Shown here piece by piece: positions 1 to 8,377 of a DNA stretch of 64,000 nucleotides. Both the position numbers and the translations under genes were made by a program. The notes beneath the pieces were generated by a model. It had not been told where the DNA came from, ran no database searches, and saw only the letters and a list, made by a program, of their open reading frames with translations. The stretch is taken from NCBI RefSeq assembly GCF_001456155.1, contig NZ_CP013293.1:496001-560000 (forward strand), in the 5' to 3' direction. Every line of letters starts with the position of its first letter. The stretch's first letter is position 1. The stretch is from Chryseobacterium sp. IHB B 17019 (GTDB taxonomy: Bacteria; Bacteroidota; Bacteroidia; Flavobacteriales; Weeksellaceae).

Positions 1-2
1 CG

Positions 3-851
3 GTGAGAATCAACGATATTAAAGAATTATCACTTTGGGTAAAAGAATGGTGTGAACTCTGCGAAAAGTCAGTAAATCAGGATATTAAGCTGGTTTGGGC
101 AGAACATCATCAGTACAAAACCTTACCGGACAATTCATCAGCACATAGTTTTAGGGTTGAGGTTGATATTCATCAATTAATGCAAAATACGGCAGCTCAT
201 ACCAATAGAAAGAAAAACAGTGTAGATACGGATTTCCAGCAGCAGATTCTTACGGCAAGTAATCATTTAAGTAAAGGAAGATACAAAGAAGCTGAATTTG
301 CATTGAAAAATGCGGTAAAATTAGCCAAAGAACAGAAAAACAAACAGGGAGAAATCTCAGCTTATTTTATGCTGACTCAGGCTTATATCGCCGATAAAAA
401 AAAGGAAAGAGCAGAAGATACGTACCGTACAATATTTGAAGAAGTAGAACCCAATTCCCCGCTGGAAGTTCAGATGTACATGAATTACGGGAGTTATTTG
501 TTGGGAAATTCAAAAAAATCAAAGGCAGAGCAGGCATTCGAAAAAGCTGCCGAAGTAGCCCAGACAATCGGCGAACATGCAATGGCCATCGAATGTTACA
601 GGATTATAGGAACATTAAACGATACGGTTTTAACGAAAGATAAAATGATCGAATATTTCGAAAAATGTCTCGACATAGCAAAACTAATGGAACCTTCAAC
701 AAGGGAATCAAGCAGTTTGAAATTTGTAGCATCCATGCTTTACATTAAATATGAAGGCGACAAAGACAAAAAAACGACATTAGATAACGAAATGAAAAAT
801 TATTTTGGCGAAGACTGGACGGTGAGTGTGGAAAAGCCGAAGTATAATTAG
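3..851 (+). CDS. TPR-repeat protein, 5' end outside window
   Basis: Open from the first bases of the window, so the true start probably lies upstream; the GTG at 3 is only the first possible start inside. About 282 residues are visible. Residues 80-240 are helical with tetratricopeptide-like repeats (alternating small and aromatic residues, for example around GRYKEAEFALKNA and KAEQAFEKAAEVA). No signal peptide can be judged. It lies 127 bases upstream of, and on the same strand as, a large Rhs toxin gene. I infer a cytosolic adaptor or chaperone role in loading or folding that toxin, which is unproven. TPR proteins have many other roles. Confidence 0.7.
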   Translation: MRINDIKELSLWVKEWCELCEKSVNQDIKLVWAEHHQYKTLPDNSSAHSFRVEVDIHQLMQNTAAHTNRKKNSVDTDFQQQILTASNHLSKGRYKEAEFALKNAVKLAKEQKNKQGEISAYFMLTQAYIADKKKERAEDTYRTIFEEVEPNSPLEVQMYMNYGSYLLGNSKKSKAEQAFEKAAEVAQTIGEHAMAIECYRIIGTLNDTVLTKDKMIEYFEKCLDIAKLMEPSTRESSSLKFVASMLYIKYEGDKDKKTTLDNEMKNYFGEDWTVSVEKPKYN

Positions 852-978
852 ACAATTTTGTCTTTCAAAAAAATAAGCAGAGCGCTTTGTTTATGTTATA
901 TAAATTAAAATATTCAAAAACTTTATATGGCTTTGCGATAAAAATTTTAAAACACACCAAATCTCAAATTAAAATATC

Positions 979-3900
979 ATGGCAGCTCAAAATAAAAATG
1001 TAAAAAAAATAAAGGTTGCAAAGCCAGATATGAATCCGGACCGTTCGCTGAGTGTTTCGGCGGACGTTACTTCATTCAGCACAGAAAAAACCACGCAAGG
1101 CTGGAAAAACGGGATGAAAAACAATTTCGATTCCCTGAATCCGGTTTCTATGGTGAAATCTGTAGTCGGGGCAGACGGCAATGCAGGACAATCAGGAGGT
1201 GGAAGCGGAGGCGGACCTTCCGTAACGGCGGAAAAGGCTGCGCCGCAAAGCAAGGTTAAATTAATTAAAGTTAATACTCCTGCCATTTCACCCACCGCAA
1301 TTCAACATACGAGCAAGCATTTTGATATTGTCCTGGCGATCGATATCCATTGGACTTTGATTCCGCCGCCGCCGTCATTTATGTTGATTCCGTTGCCGTT
1401 GCCCCATCCGTTTATCGGGATCGTTTTTGATATCATGGATTACATAAAATTCACGATTCCGATTCCACAATTTATTAGAAATTTAAAACCAGACCTTCCG
1501 GAAAGTATTCCAATGGGAGGTTCAATATATGTTCATGGAAGACACAAAGCCACGACTACTACGAGTGTGATGGGTGTTGTAATTCCTTTCAGGCACGTTA
1601 CTTCTTTGATTCCCGTTTACTTGATCCCGTTTTTACAGGAAGCTCCGCATGAAGGGGAAGTGTACTACGGCGCACAAACCGTTCTGGGACAGGGAAGTAA
1701 AATGAGCGGAAATCAACCGCAGCAGGTTCTAACGTGTATGGGATTGCCTTTTGGGATGACCATGCTTCCTGCCATGCCGAACAAGCCGAAGAAAAATCCG
1801 CTGGCTTATTTTGCTTTTTATAATAATTTCTCAAGTTTATATATTCAAATTAATACGGGAGGCCCTGTGTTGGTGGGTGGTGCGTTTGTACCTCACGTTT
1901 ACACGCCGGGCGAAATGCTGATGCGTTTTGCGGGAATGGCCTTAATGAGAGGGTTAACGAAGAGTTTAGGAAAAGGGGTTACTAAGTTTAATCACTTTTT
2001 ACAGGGAAAATTCGGAAAGACAAATCCTGTTTCAAAAGCCTTGTGTAAAGTTGGATTAGAACCGGTAAACTTTGCTTCCGGAGCGATGTTGTTTGAATGG
2101 GATGATTTTGAAATTGAAGCCGGAATACCTTTAAAATGGACAAATATCTGGTACAGCGACAGACCGTACCAACATGGAATTTTAGGAAACGGAATTTTCA
2201 ATTCTCATGATCTGTATATCGTTCCAGATGAAGAAGATAATGTTGCAGCCTGGGTTCATCCCGAAGAATTGCAGCCGATGCCGATTCCTGTTCCGCCGAT
2301 TGGGGAAGAATTAACGTATTACAGAAGTCAGAAAATCTGGCAATACCGTCCAAGCAGCAGTATCTGGATCATCAGAAAAGGAACGGATATTTATACCTAC
2401 AAACGTTTCCACCATGCTACGGAAGGAAGTATTTTTAAGGTAATTCATATTGAATATGGCGACGGAACCATGAGGGAATATGATTATCAGGATAGAAATA
2501 TTGTTTTAAAGAGCATTAAAGATGTTAAAAGTGGTTTCAGCATCGAAACGGTTCTTCATCCTGAACTTAAAAAAATTGCTGAAGTTTATTATTGCTATAA
2601 AAATAAAAGAGACCTGCAGGTTCGTTATGATTACGATGAACGCGGAAATCTTACCCATGTCTGGGATATTCACAAGAAAGCCATCGTTTTTGAATATGAT
2701 GATCAAAATCGGGTGATCCGCAGAACCAACAGGAATGAAATGAGCTACCACTGGGAATACGACAAAAAAAACAGAGTGGTTCATACCAAAGGTCTGGAGG
2801 GTTTCATGGAAGGTTTTTTAAACTATAACGATGAAGAAGGCTATACAGAAGTCATTTATCCAAAACAAAACAATAAAACCGAAAGATATTATTACGATGA
2901 AGATCTTTTGGTGTACAAACAAATCGATGGTGAAGGCGGTGAAACCTGGTATGACTATACTTCCCACAACGAATTAAAAATGATAGGGACTCCGGAAGGC
3001 CGTGTTCAGGGATATACTTACGATGAATTTGGGAATATTAAAACTTTCCATACGCCGGATGGTGAAGAATATCATTATCAATACAATGAATTCGGGCAGG
3101 TTATCGCGCGTTATTCTCCTTCAGGAACTTCCGAAACATGGATTTATGATGAAGAAGGAAGATTAATAAGTTATACAGATCCTACGGAAGAAACAATTAA
3201 TTATCAATATTTAAATGATGAAAAACTTCCTGAAGGCAGTAAAAAACAGGAAATTGAAACACATTACGAATACAACAACCGAAACCAAATCACAAGAGTA
3301 ACCAACAATATCGGAGGCGAACAATACTGGAAGTATGATGATTATGGAAGATTGCTGGTTTTCAGTCCGAGAGCTATGAAAAGAACACTCTGGAATCGGG
3401 ATAAGATGGGCCGTGTGGTTGAAATAAATGAGCCGGGACAATTGCCATTAAAGCTTCGTTATGATGCTTATGATCTTCCGGTTTATGCAACCGACGGAAA
3501 GGCAGAATGGTTGCTGAGCTACACTCCGATGGGAAGCCTGAAACGTCAGGTTCGGAGAAATGCTTTAACTTATAAAAAAGAAGAAACCCTGGTTTTTGGC
3601 TATAACGCTTATGAAAACCTGATGAGCATCACCAATGAAAAAGGCGAAGTTTATCAATTTGAAAGAAATAACAACGACGATATTATTGGGGAAACCGGTT
3701 TCGACGGACAGAAGAAATTCTTTGTAAGGGATAAGGACGGATTAGTTACTCAAAGTCGAAATCCGAACGGGAAAAATATTTTTTACGAATATGATTTAGG
3801 CGGAAGATTAACGCAGACTCACTATCCTGACGGAACCTGGGAAGCGTATCAATACGATACTTCGGGGATGTTGATAAAAGCTGATAATGAAGACAGCAGC

Positions 3901-5739
3901 GTAACTTTCCAGAGAAATAAACTGGGATTGGTAACCAGCGAAAAACAAGGCGAACATTCCATTAATTATGAATACGACAGTGAAGGAAACCTGATTGGCT
4001 TAAAAAGCAGTTTAGGCGCAGAAATCGACTATGCTTATAATGATCTTGGCCAGCTTAAAAACGTGACTGCAGCTACAAAAGATGTTCATCAGCCTTGGCA
4101 GATGGATATCGACATAAGCCGGAACGGGCAATTATTCTCCCGTAAAATGACCGGTGGTGTCGAAAGTATTTTCGAATTTGATCATATCGGAATGCCTGTA
4201 AGTCAGAAAGTAATGGTGAATAAAACCAATACGGCTTTCCATAAAGATTATCATTGGGCAGCCGGAAGCCGATTATTACAGGTTTTAGATAGGGTAACGG
4301 GTGGAAGAACAAGATTCGATTATGACGCTTTCGGAAGTTTGGTTGCGGCGGAATATTCAAACGGCGAAATTCAGTACAAAAATCCTGATGAAACGGGCTG
4401 TTTATATGAAAGTGCAAAACGAACCGACCGAATTTATGACAAAGGCGGAAAGCTGATGCGCGACAAAAATTGGTTTTATCATTACGATGAAGAAGGAAAT
4501 TTATTATTAACAAGCAAAAGGCCAATTAATAATTTAAAATCACATCAAAAAGAAGAAGAAAATAATTCTCATCCATACTACAAATCTATCGCCGCAGACT
4601 GGTTGAATGAACCGAAATTGCAGGATGGAGATAATTTACCAAACGTTAATGAAAATCCTTCATCCGAAATTCAAAAACCGGAATGGGAAAGCGGAGATTG
4701 GGCGTATTCATGGAATGCGAATGGAATGCTGGCAAAAGTAAAACGGCCGGATGGGAAGGAAGTGAGCTTTGAGTATGATGCGCTCGGAAGAAGAATTTCA
4801 AAAATTGGAAATAGAAAAATAACGCGCTATATTTGGGATGACGATGTATTGTTGCATGAATGGAGTTATGATATAGAGGATATTCCAGCAACTGATATTG
4901 ATGATAAAGGTGAATTGAAAACAAGTTCAGAACCTGTAGAAAATATTGTGACCTGGATATATGACGGAAGTGGATATACTCCTGTTGCAAAATGTATTGG
5001 AGGTGAAAGATATTCTATTATAAGCGATTATTTAGGAACACCGATTCAGGCATTTGATGAAAATGGAAAACTCATTTGGGAAAGGGAGCTTGATCTTTAT
5101 GGAGATATAAGAAAAGAAAAAGGAAATTTTAATTTTATACCTTTTCAATATCAGGGACAGTATTATGATCCGGAAATTGAGTTGAATTACAATAGATTTC
5201 GTTATTATGACCTGGATTCCGGAGTTTATATTAGTAAGGACCCAATTGGATTATTAGGTGGTTTCGGGTTATACAATTATGTGAAAGATACTAATGCATT
5301 GTTGGATATTCTAGGTCTGATGCCTAATAATACGCCAATTGGTGATATGGCGGAAGGAAATTTTGTAGATGGATTAAGAAAAAGAGGATGGAATGTTTAT
5401 ACCGAAATTAAAAATGGTTCTCAAAATGGTATTGATGTTGTTGCACAGCATCCTTTAACGAAGAAAGTACACGTTTTTGAAGTAAAAGCAAACACTTCAA
5501 GACTAAGCATTTTGCAAAAAGGAGATGATTATATTCAGAACATTTTAGATGAAGTAAGAAACAAAGGAACATTACGAGGGCAAAAAGTTGATCCTTCAAT
5601 GGTAAGAACTGCAAATATTATAGACAGAGATATCAGAGCTCACGGCATTGAAGGAAGGCTGATTAAATATAAAGTAAATAAGGCAACTGGCGATGCTACA
5701 ATGACAAGAATGAGTAAGTGGCCACAGAAATATTCATAA
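979..5739 (+). CDS. Rhs-family polymorphic toxin with C-terminal PD-(D/E)xK nuclease domain
   Basis: 1586 residues. The N-terminal ~370 residues are Gly- and Pro-rich with hydrophobic stretches, as in PAAR-like Rhs front ends of type VI effectors. Residues ~370-1400 carry many YD repeats (pattern YDxxGxL) that in known Rhs proteins form a cocoon. The core ends at the DPIGLLGGFGLYNYV motif and DILGL, the usual autocleavage boundary, near residue 1445. The tip (about 1448-1586) has GID (D1486), then FEVKAN (E1501, K1503), a PD-(D/E)xK nuclease signature, which suggests a DNase of the PoNe type. The DNA becomes more AT-rich toward the tip, as expected for an exchanged toxin end. The immunity gene follows 2 bases after the stop. 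The secretion route (T6SS) is inferred; no T6SS genes are in the window. Confidence 0.9.
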   Translation: MAAQNKNVKKIKVAKPDMNPDRSLSVSADVTSFSTEKTTQGWKNGMKNNFDSLNPVSMVKSVVGADGNAGQSGGGSGGGPSVTAEKAAPQSKVKLIKVNTPAISPTAIQHTSKHFDIVLAIDIHWTLIPPPPSFMLIPLPLPHPFIGIVFDIMDYIKFTIPIPQFIRNLKPDLPESIPMGGSIYVHGRHKATTTTSVMGVVIPFRHVTSLIPVYLIPFLQEAPHEGEVYYGAQTVLGQGSKMSGNQPQQVLTCMGLPFGMTMLPAMPNKPKKNPLAYFAFYNNFSSLYIQINTGGPVLVGGAFVPHVYTPGEMLMRFAGMALMRGLTKSLGKGVTKFNHFLQGKFGKTNPVSKALCKVGLEPVNFASGAMLFEWDDFEIEAGIPLKWTNIWYSDRPYQHGILGNGIFNSHDLYIVPDEEDNVAAWVHPEELQPMPIPVPPIGEELTYYRSQKIWQYRPSSSIWIIRKGTDIYTYKRFHHATEGSIFKVIHIEYGDGTMREYDYQDRNIVLKSIKDVKSGFSIETVLHPELKKIAEVYYCYKNKRDLQVRYDYDERGNLTHVWDIHKKAIVFEYDDQNRVIRRTNRNEMSYHWEYDKKNRVVHTKGLEGFMEGFLNYNDEEGYTEVIYPKQNNKTERYYYDEDLLVYKQIDGEGGETWYDYTSHNELKMIGTPEGRVQGYTYDEFGNIKTFHTPDGEEYHYQYNEFGQVIARYSPSGTSETWIYDEEGRLISYTDPTEETINYQYLNDEKLPEGSKKQEIETHYEYNNRNQITRVTNNIGGEQYWKYDDYGRLLVFSPRAMKRTLWNRDKMGRVVEINEPGQLPLKLRYDAYDLPVYATDGKAEWLLSYTPMGSLKRQVRRNALTYKKEETLVFGYNAYENLMSITNEKGEVYQFERNNNDDIIGETGFDGQKKFFVRDKDGLVTQSRNPNGKNIFYEYDLGGRLTQTHYPDGTWEAYQYDTSGMLIKADNEDSSVTFQRNKLGLVTSEKQGEHSINYEYDSEGNLIGLKSSLGAEIDYAYNDLGQLKNVTAATKDVHQPWQMDIDISRNGQLFSRKMTGGVESIFEFDHIGMPVSQKVMVNKTNTAFHKDYHWAAGSRLLQVLDRVTGGRTRFDYDAFGSLVAAEYSNGEIQYKNPDETGCLYESAKRTDRIYDKGGKLMRDKNWFYHYDEEGNLLLTSKRPINNLKSHQKEEENNSHPYYKSIAADWLNEPKLQDGDNLPNVNENPSSEIQKPEWESGDWAYSWNANGMLAKVKRPDGKEVSFEYDALGRRISKIGNRKITRYIWDDDVLLHEWSYDIEDIPATDIDDKGELKTSSEPVENIVTWIYDGSGYTPVAKCIGGERYSIISDYLGTPIQAFDENGKLIWERELDLYGDIRKEKGNFNFIPFQYQGQYYDPEIELNYNRFRYYDLDSGVYISKDPIGLLGGFGLYNYVKDTNALLDILGLMPNNTPIGDMAEGNFVDGLRKRGWNVYTEIKNGSQNGIDVVAQHPLTKKVHVFEVKANTSRLSILQKGDDYIQNILDEVRNKGTLRGQKVDPSMVRTANIIDRDIRAHGIEGRLIKYKVNKATGDATMTRMSKWPQKYS

Positions 5740-5741
5740 AT

Positions 5742-6575
5742 ATGGAGCATAAAAAAATAATAAGTGAGTTTAATAAACAGATTAATACATTAAAAAAAGA
5801 AGGAGTAAGCCAAGGAGAAATCGATCAATATTATGACTTGATAAAACAAAGTATTCAGGATGATATTAAAGACGGTTTTAAGGAAACAATTGCCAGAAAT
5901 CTCACTTTAGGCATTGGTATACATGCTGGAGATTATCCTAAACACCTTATTTTAAATGACCAGAAAGAAGGCTGGAAATATATTACCCGTTATTTACTTT
6001 GGCAGCAACATATTTTACAAGAGCTTTTTACTTATAAAGAAGTTACATCAAGATCTGTAGGATGCATTATTGGTTTATCTTTTCTTTGGAATATGAAAGA
6101 TATTGCAAAATTGTCAAGAGAATATTTTCAATTATTATTTGAAGATGATAAAGAAAAATACAAGCAAAAAGAAACCCATCACTTGTTTATGGCGATTTTG
6201 TATGACCTGAGTGAAACAAAAGAAATAAATCAGGAATTATATGCAGCTTTACCCGAAGAAAATATTTATAAAAGATATCTGGATAATTGGGAATCAACGG
6301 ACGAAAAAGTATTAGGTGATTTACTTTTTGAAATGTGTGATTTTCATATTTACAGCTCATTGGATTTGAAAAACAAATTTTCTGAAATTCTTTCATTAAA
6401 TTATATTCCATATGAAATCAGATCAATAGAAAAAATTAGAAAAGATCAAGGATTACTTAATGTAAAAATCATTCACCCATTGCTTGAAACACAATTGGCC
6501 GAAATCCCTGAAGCCCCTTATGAATGGGATTTATCTAAGGATGAAATTTATCAGTTCTTAATAAGGAGAGAATGA
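5742..6575 (+). CDS. PoNi-like immunity protein (DUF1910/DUF1911 type)
   Basis: 277 residues from the ATG two bases after the Rhs stop. A GTG 24 bases upstream is also in frame but overlaps the toxin gene, so the ATG is preferred. It is highly helical and acidic with no signal peptide, so it should be cytosolic. The segment YIPYEIRSIEKIRKDQG near the C-terminus resembles the closing motif of DUF1911 proteins, the immunity partners of PoNe nuclease toxins. Position directly behind a PD-(D/E)xK toxin tip supports this. The DNA is AT-rich like the toxin tip, so the two probably moved together. The assignment rests on motif resemblance and context. Confidence 0.7.
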   Translation: MEHKKIISEFNKQINTLKKEGVSQGEIDQYYDLIKQSIQDDIKDGFKETIARNLTLGIGIHAGDYPKHLILNDQKEGWKYITRYLLWQQHILQELFTYKEVTSRSVGCIIGLSFLWNMKDIAKLSREYFQLLFEDDKEKYKQKETHHLFMAILYDLSETKEINQELYAALPEENIYKRYLDNWESTDEKVLGDLLFEMCDFHIYSSLDLKNKFSEILSLNYIPYEIRSIEKIRKDQGLLNVKIIHPLLETQLAEIPEAPYEWDLSKDEIYQFLIRRE

Positions 6576-6686
6576 CTTTAAAATAAGAATGAGCTTAGAA
6601 ATAATAAGTAATTATCAGGAAATTTGCATAAAGAGCAATTTCAGGATTTAGTAAACAGATACGAAATTATTCTAAATATATAAATA

Positions 6687-7433
6687 ATGCACATTTGGTT
6701 AGGAAATTTTCAATCAGAAAGGGAGTTTGAAAAATACCTGGATCAGAAAGAATATCTCGATGCATGGGCAATCTATGACAATGAACTCCCTACAGGAAAC
6801 GAAGACGACGTGGAGCCGGATACAGAGCTAAGATGCGATTTCTGTAAAGAAGTCAATCTTTATACTTACGACGAAGATTCTATGATCATGAAATATTATC
6901 AGGATGCAATAGAAATTAGAGCTTTAGCAAAAGATATTCTGGCAGATGAAGAAGAGCTTGGCAGCGTATGGAAAAAACATACGATCAATAATGCAAACGC
7001 TGTAATTGCCTATAAGGTCAATGATTTGAGTGAAGAAGATGCCTCCAACTCAAAAACGGTCGAATATTTAGGTAAAATAACCCGGATTTCAGCAGCCAGC
7101 ACCGATGAGTTTGGAGTTCATCATTTATGGGTAGGCAGGTACGACTTTGAAAAAGAGGAAATTAAAGAAATAATTGATGTAGATGAAAACGAAATTATAG
7201 ACTTAAATTTTTATTACAGCTACATGAAAGAAAAGCTGGATGATATGATCATCAATCGGATAGAAGATTTTAATGTGGCGGAAAAAATGATCTTAAAAGC
7301 TGATGAAATGAAAATTCCCAATGAAGTCAATGCTATTTTAGATTTATTTTTAAATGAAACTTCAGAAATAGACGGAAAAAAAATTGGGATGAACCTTGGA
7401 ATGAAGTACATCGGGAGGTTTGAAGTGGAATAA
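6687..7433 (+). CDS. Imm22-family immunity protein
   Basis: 248 residues, cytosolic, strongly acidic. It opens with MHIWLGNFQSEREFEKYL, which matches the characteristic start of the Immunity-22 family (hydrophobic, WLG, then F and a YL pair). The family usually covers about 120 residues. Here the first ~130 residues would be Imm22, and the rest is a helical extension of unknown role. It sits 111 bases after the PoNi-like gene in the same direction. It probably protects against a toxin tip no longer present here, making it an orphan immunity gene. A second Imm22-like gene lies at 11983-12381. Confidence 0.72.
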   Translation: MHIWLGNFQSEREFEKYLDQKEYLDAWAIYDNELPTGNEDDVEPDTELRCDFCKEVNLYTYDEDSMIMKYYQDAIEIRALAKDILADEEELGSVWKKHTINNANAVIAYKVNDLSEEDASNSKTVEYLGKITRISAASTDEFGVHHLWVGRYDFEKEEIKEIIDVDENEIIDLNFYYSYMKEKLDDMIINRIEDFNVAEKMILKADEMKIPNEVNAILDLFLNETSEIDGKKIGMNLGMKYIGRFEVE

Positions 7434-7530
7434 TCAACAATGTCCTAAAAAAAGTTAATTAATGTTATAAAAAATTTCCCGAAACAGAATTTTATTATCT
7501 TTAAATAAGGAAAATAAAAACAACTAAAGT

Positions 7531-7881
7531 ATGGAAGCCTACAACTTTGAAACAACGATTAAACCCTTTTTTTGGGTAGCCTCAGAAAAAACTTTTTCAG
7601 TATGTTTGAATGCAGGATCTTATAAACCGGACATTTTCGAGTGGAGAAAAGACGAAGGTTTTGAAGGAAACGGGTACGATTGGGCGTCTTTGGCAAAAGT
7701 TTTTTTGAACGAAAAAAAATCCCATCTGGCAGAAGACATCAAATTTGATCCCGAAGCAGATATGTTCTGCGCCTATTCCTCGAATCCGGAAAGTCTCAAA
7801 GAATTTGTCACGGACTTTAAAAAAGCCTGCGAAGATGAAATGGTGATTCAGGATTTATTTTCAAAAGCAGAAATAGATTAA
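7531..7881 (+). CDS. Imm51-family immunity protein
   Basis: 116 residues, no signal peptide. The central block with EGFEGNGYDWASLA followed by FDPEADMFCAYSS is typical of the Immunity-51 family, whose members are about this length. It is the last gene of the immunity run behind the Rhs toxin and ends 20 bases before a clear intrinsic terminator. A partial -7 box (TATCTTTA) about 30 bases upstream of the start suggests its own promoter. Its cognate toxin is not in the window. Confidence 0.75.
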   Translation: MEAYNFETTIKPFFWVASEKTFSVCLNAGSYKPDIFEWRKDEGFEGNGYDWASLAKVFLNEKKSHLAEDIKFDPEADMFCAYSSNPESLKEFVTDFKKACEDEMVIQDLFSKAEID

Positions 7882-7900
7882 AATATTTTATACAATGTAA

Positions 7901-7927
7901 AGACCTCGTTTTCGGGGTCTTTTTTTT
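7901..7927 (+). terminator. Intrinsic terminator after immunity genes
   Basis: Stem AGACCTCG / CGGGGTCT (with a G-T pair) around a TTTT loop, followed directly by a run of seven T. Confidence 0.85.
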
Positions 7928-7970
7928 AGGAGCTGTTTGACTATGTCGAATTGCAGATTTATTTTTTTTG

Positions 7971-8089
7971 AAGCCATTTCCCGCTTTCCGCACTCGCTAT
8001 TTTCTGGGTTTTTTTGGCGCGGCGGCGAAGCCGCCGCGCCAAAAAAACCCAGAAAATGAGCTCAAACAAATGCTTCAATCGGGCTAGGG
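7971..8089. repeat. Structured interspersed element, copy A
   Basis: Left flank TTTCCCGCTTTCCGCACTCG and right flank CAAACAAATGCTTCAATCGG then GCTAGG enclose a near-perfect hairpin at 7996-8061, with a long stem ending in GCGCGGCGGC around a GAA loop. Other copies are at 35142-35261, 50852-50940 and 55786-55900. The flanks are conserved but the hairpin sequence differs in each. The surrounding gap (7882-8377) holds no gene. Confidence 0.8.
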
Positions 8090-8202
8090 AGTCTGTCGTT
8101 ATACGGGTGGTGGACAATTCGTCAATAGTCAATTTTGCTTTGCAAGTGAATAGTGAATGAGTGCTGTAAAAATTGACGATTAACATTTCACAATTCACTC
8201 TC

Positions 8203-8260
8203 AAACCACCCCGTCAAAAATTCTTACGAATTTTCGCCACCCCTCCAGAGGAGGGGAATT
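8203..8260. repeat. 58-base interspersed repeat, copy 1
   Basis: Starts AAACCACCCCGTC and ends CCTCCAGAGGAGGGGAATT, with an internal AAAATTC / GAATTTT hairpin. An identical 58-base copy is at 51035-51092, and a diverged inverted copy is near 34959-35011. In both full copies it follows the structured element and a spacer containing AAGTGAATAGTGAAT. Confidence 0.8.
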
Positions 8261-8363
8261 CCAGCGCGTTAAAACAGTCCGGGGAAATGAAATATTAAAC
8301 AAGCTTTCGGTCTTGAACTTTTGTTTCTTTTATTTTAAGACAAAAGAAAAGACAGTAATTTCT

Positions 8364-8371
8364 TATATTTG
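8364..8371 (+). promoter_or_regulatory. -7 box of polA promoter
   Basis: TATATTTG matches the Bacteroidetes TAnnTTTG consensus exactly. It lies 6 bases before the first ATG of polA, which implies a very short leader. No clear -33 TTG is visible. Confidence 0.6.
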
Positions 8372-8377
8372 TTCTTT

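Noticed and set aside
4073..4525. 150-codon minus-strand open frame inside the Rhs gene
   Set aside because: It is antisense to the YD-repeat region; its composition follows the repeats and no start signal or family pattern is seen.
979..5739. Full T6SS locus
   Set aside because: No tss, VgrG or sheath genes occur in the window, so secretion by T6SS remains an inference from the Rhs architecture.
5718..5741. GTG start for the PoNi-like gene inside the Rhs gene end
   Set aside because: An ATG at 5742, two bases after the Rhs stop, gives a natural start; the extra eight residues are just Rhs sequence in another frame.
7981..8100. CRISPR or riboswitch explanation of the palindromic elements
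   Set aside because: Copies are single and far apart, with no regular spacer array; they do not sit in leaders of a common gene class.
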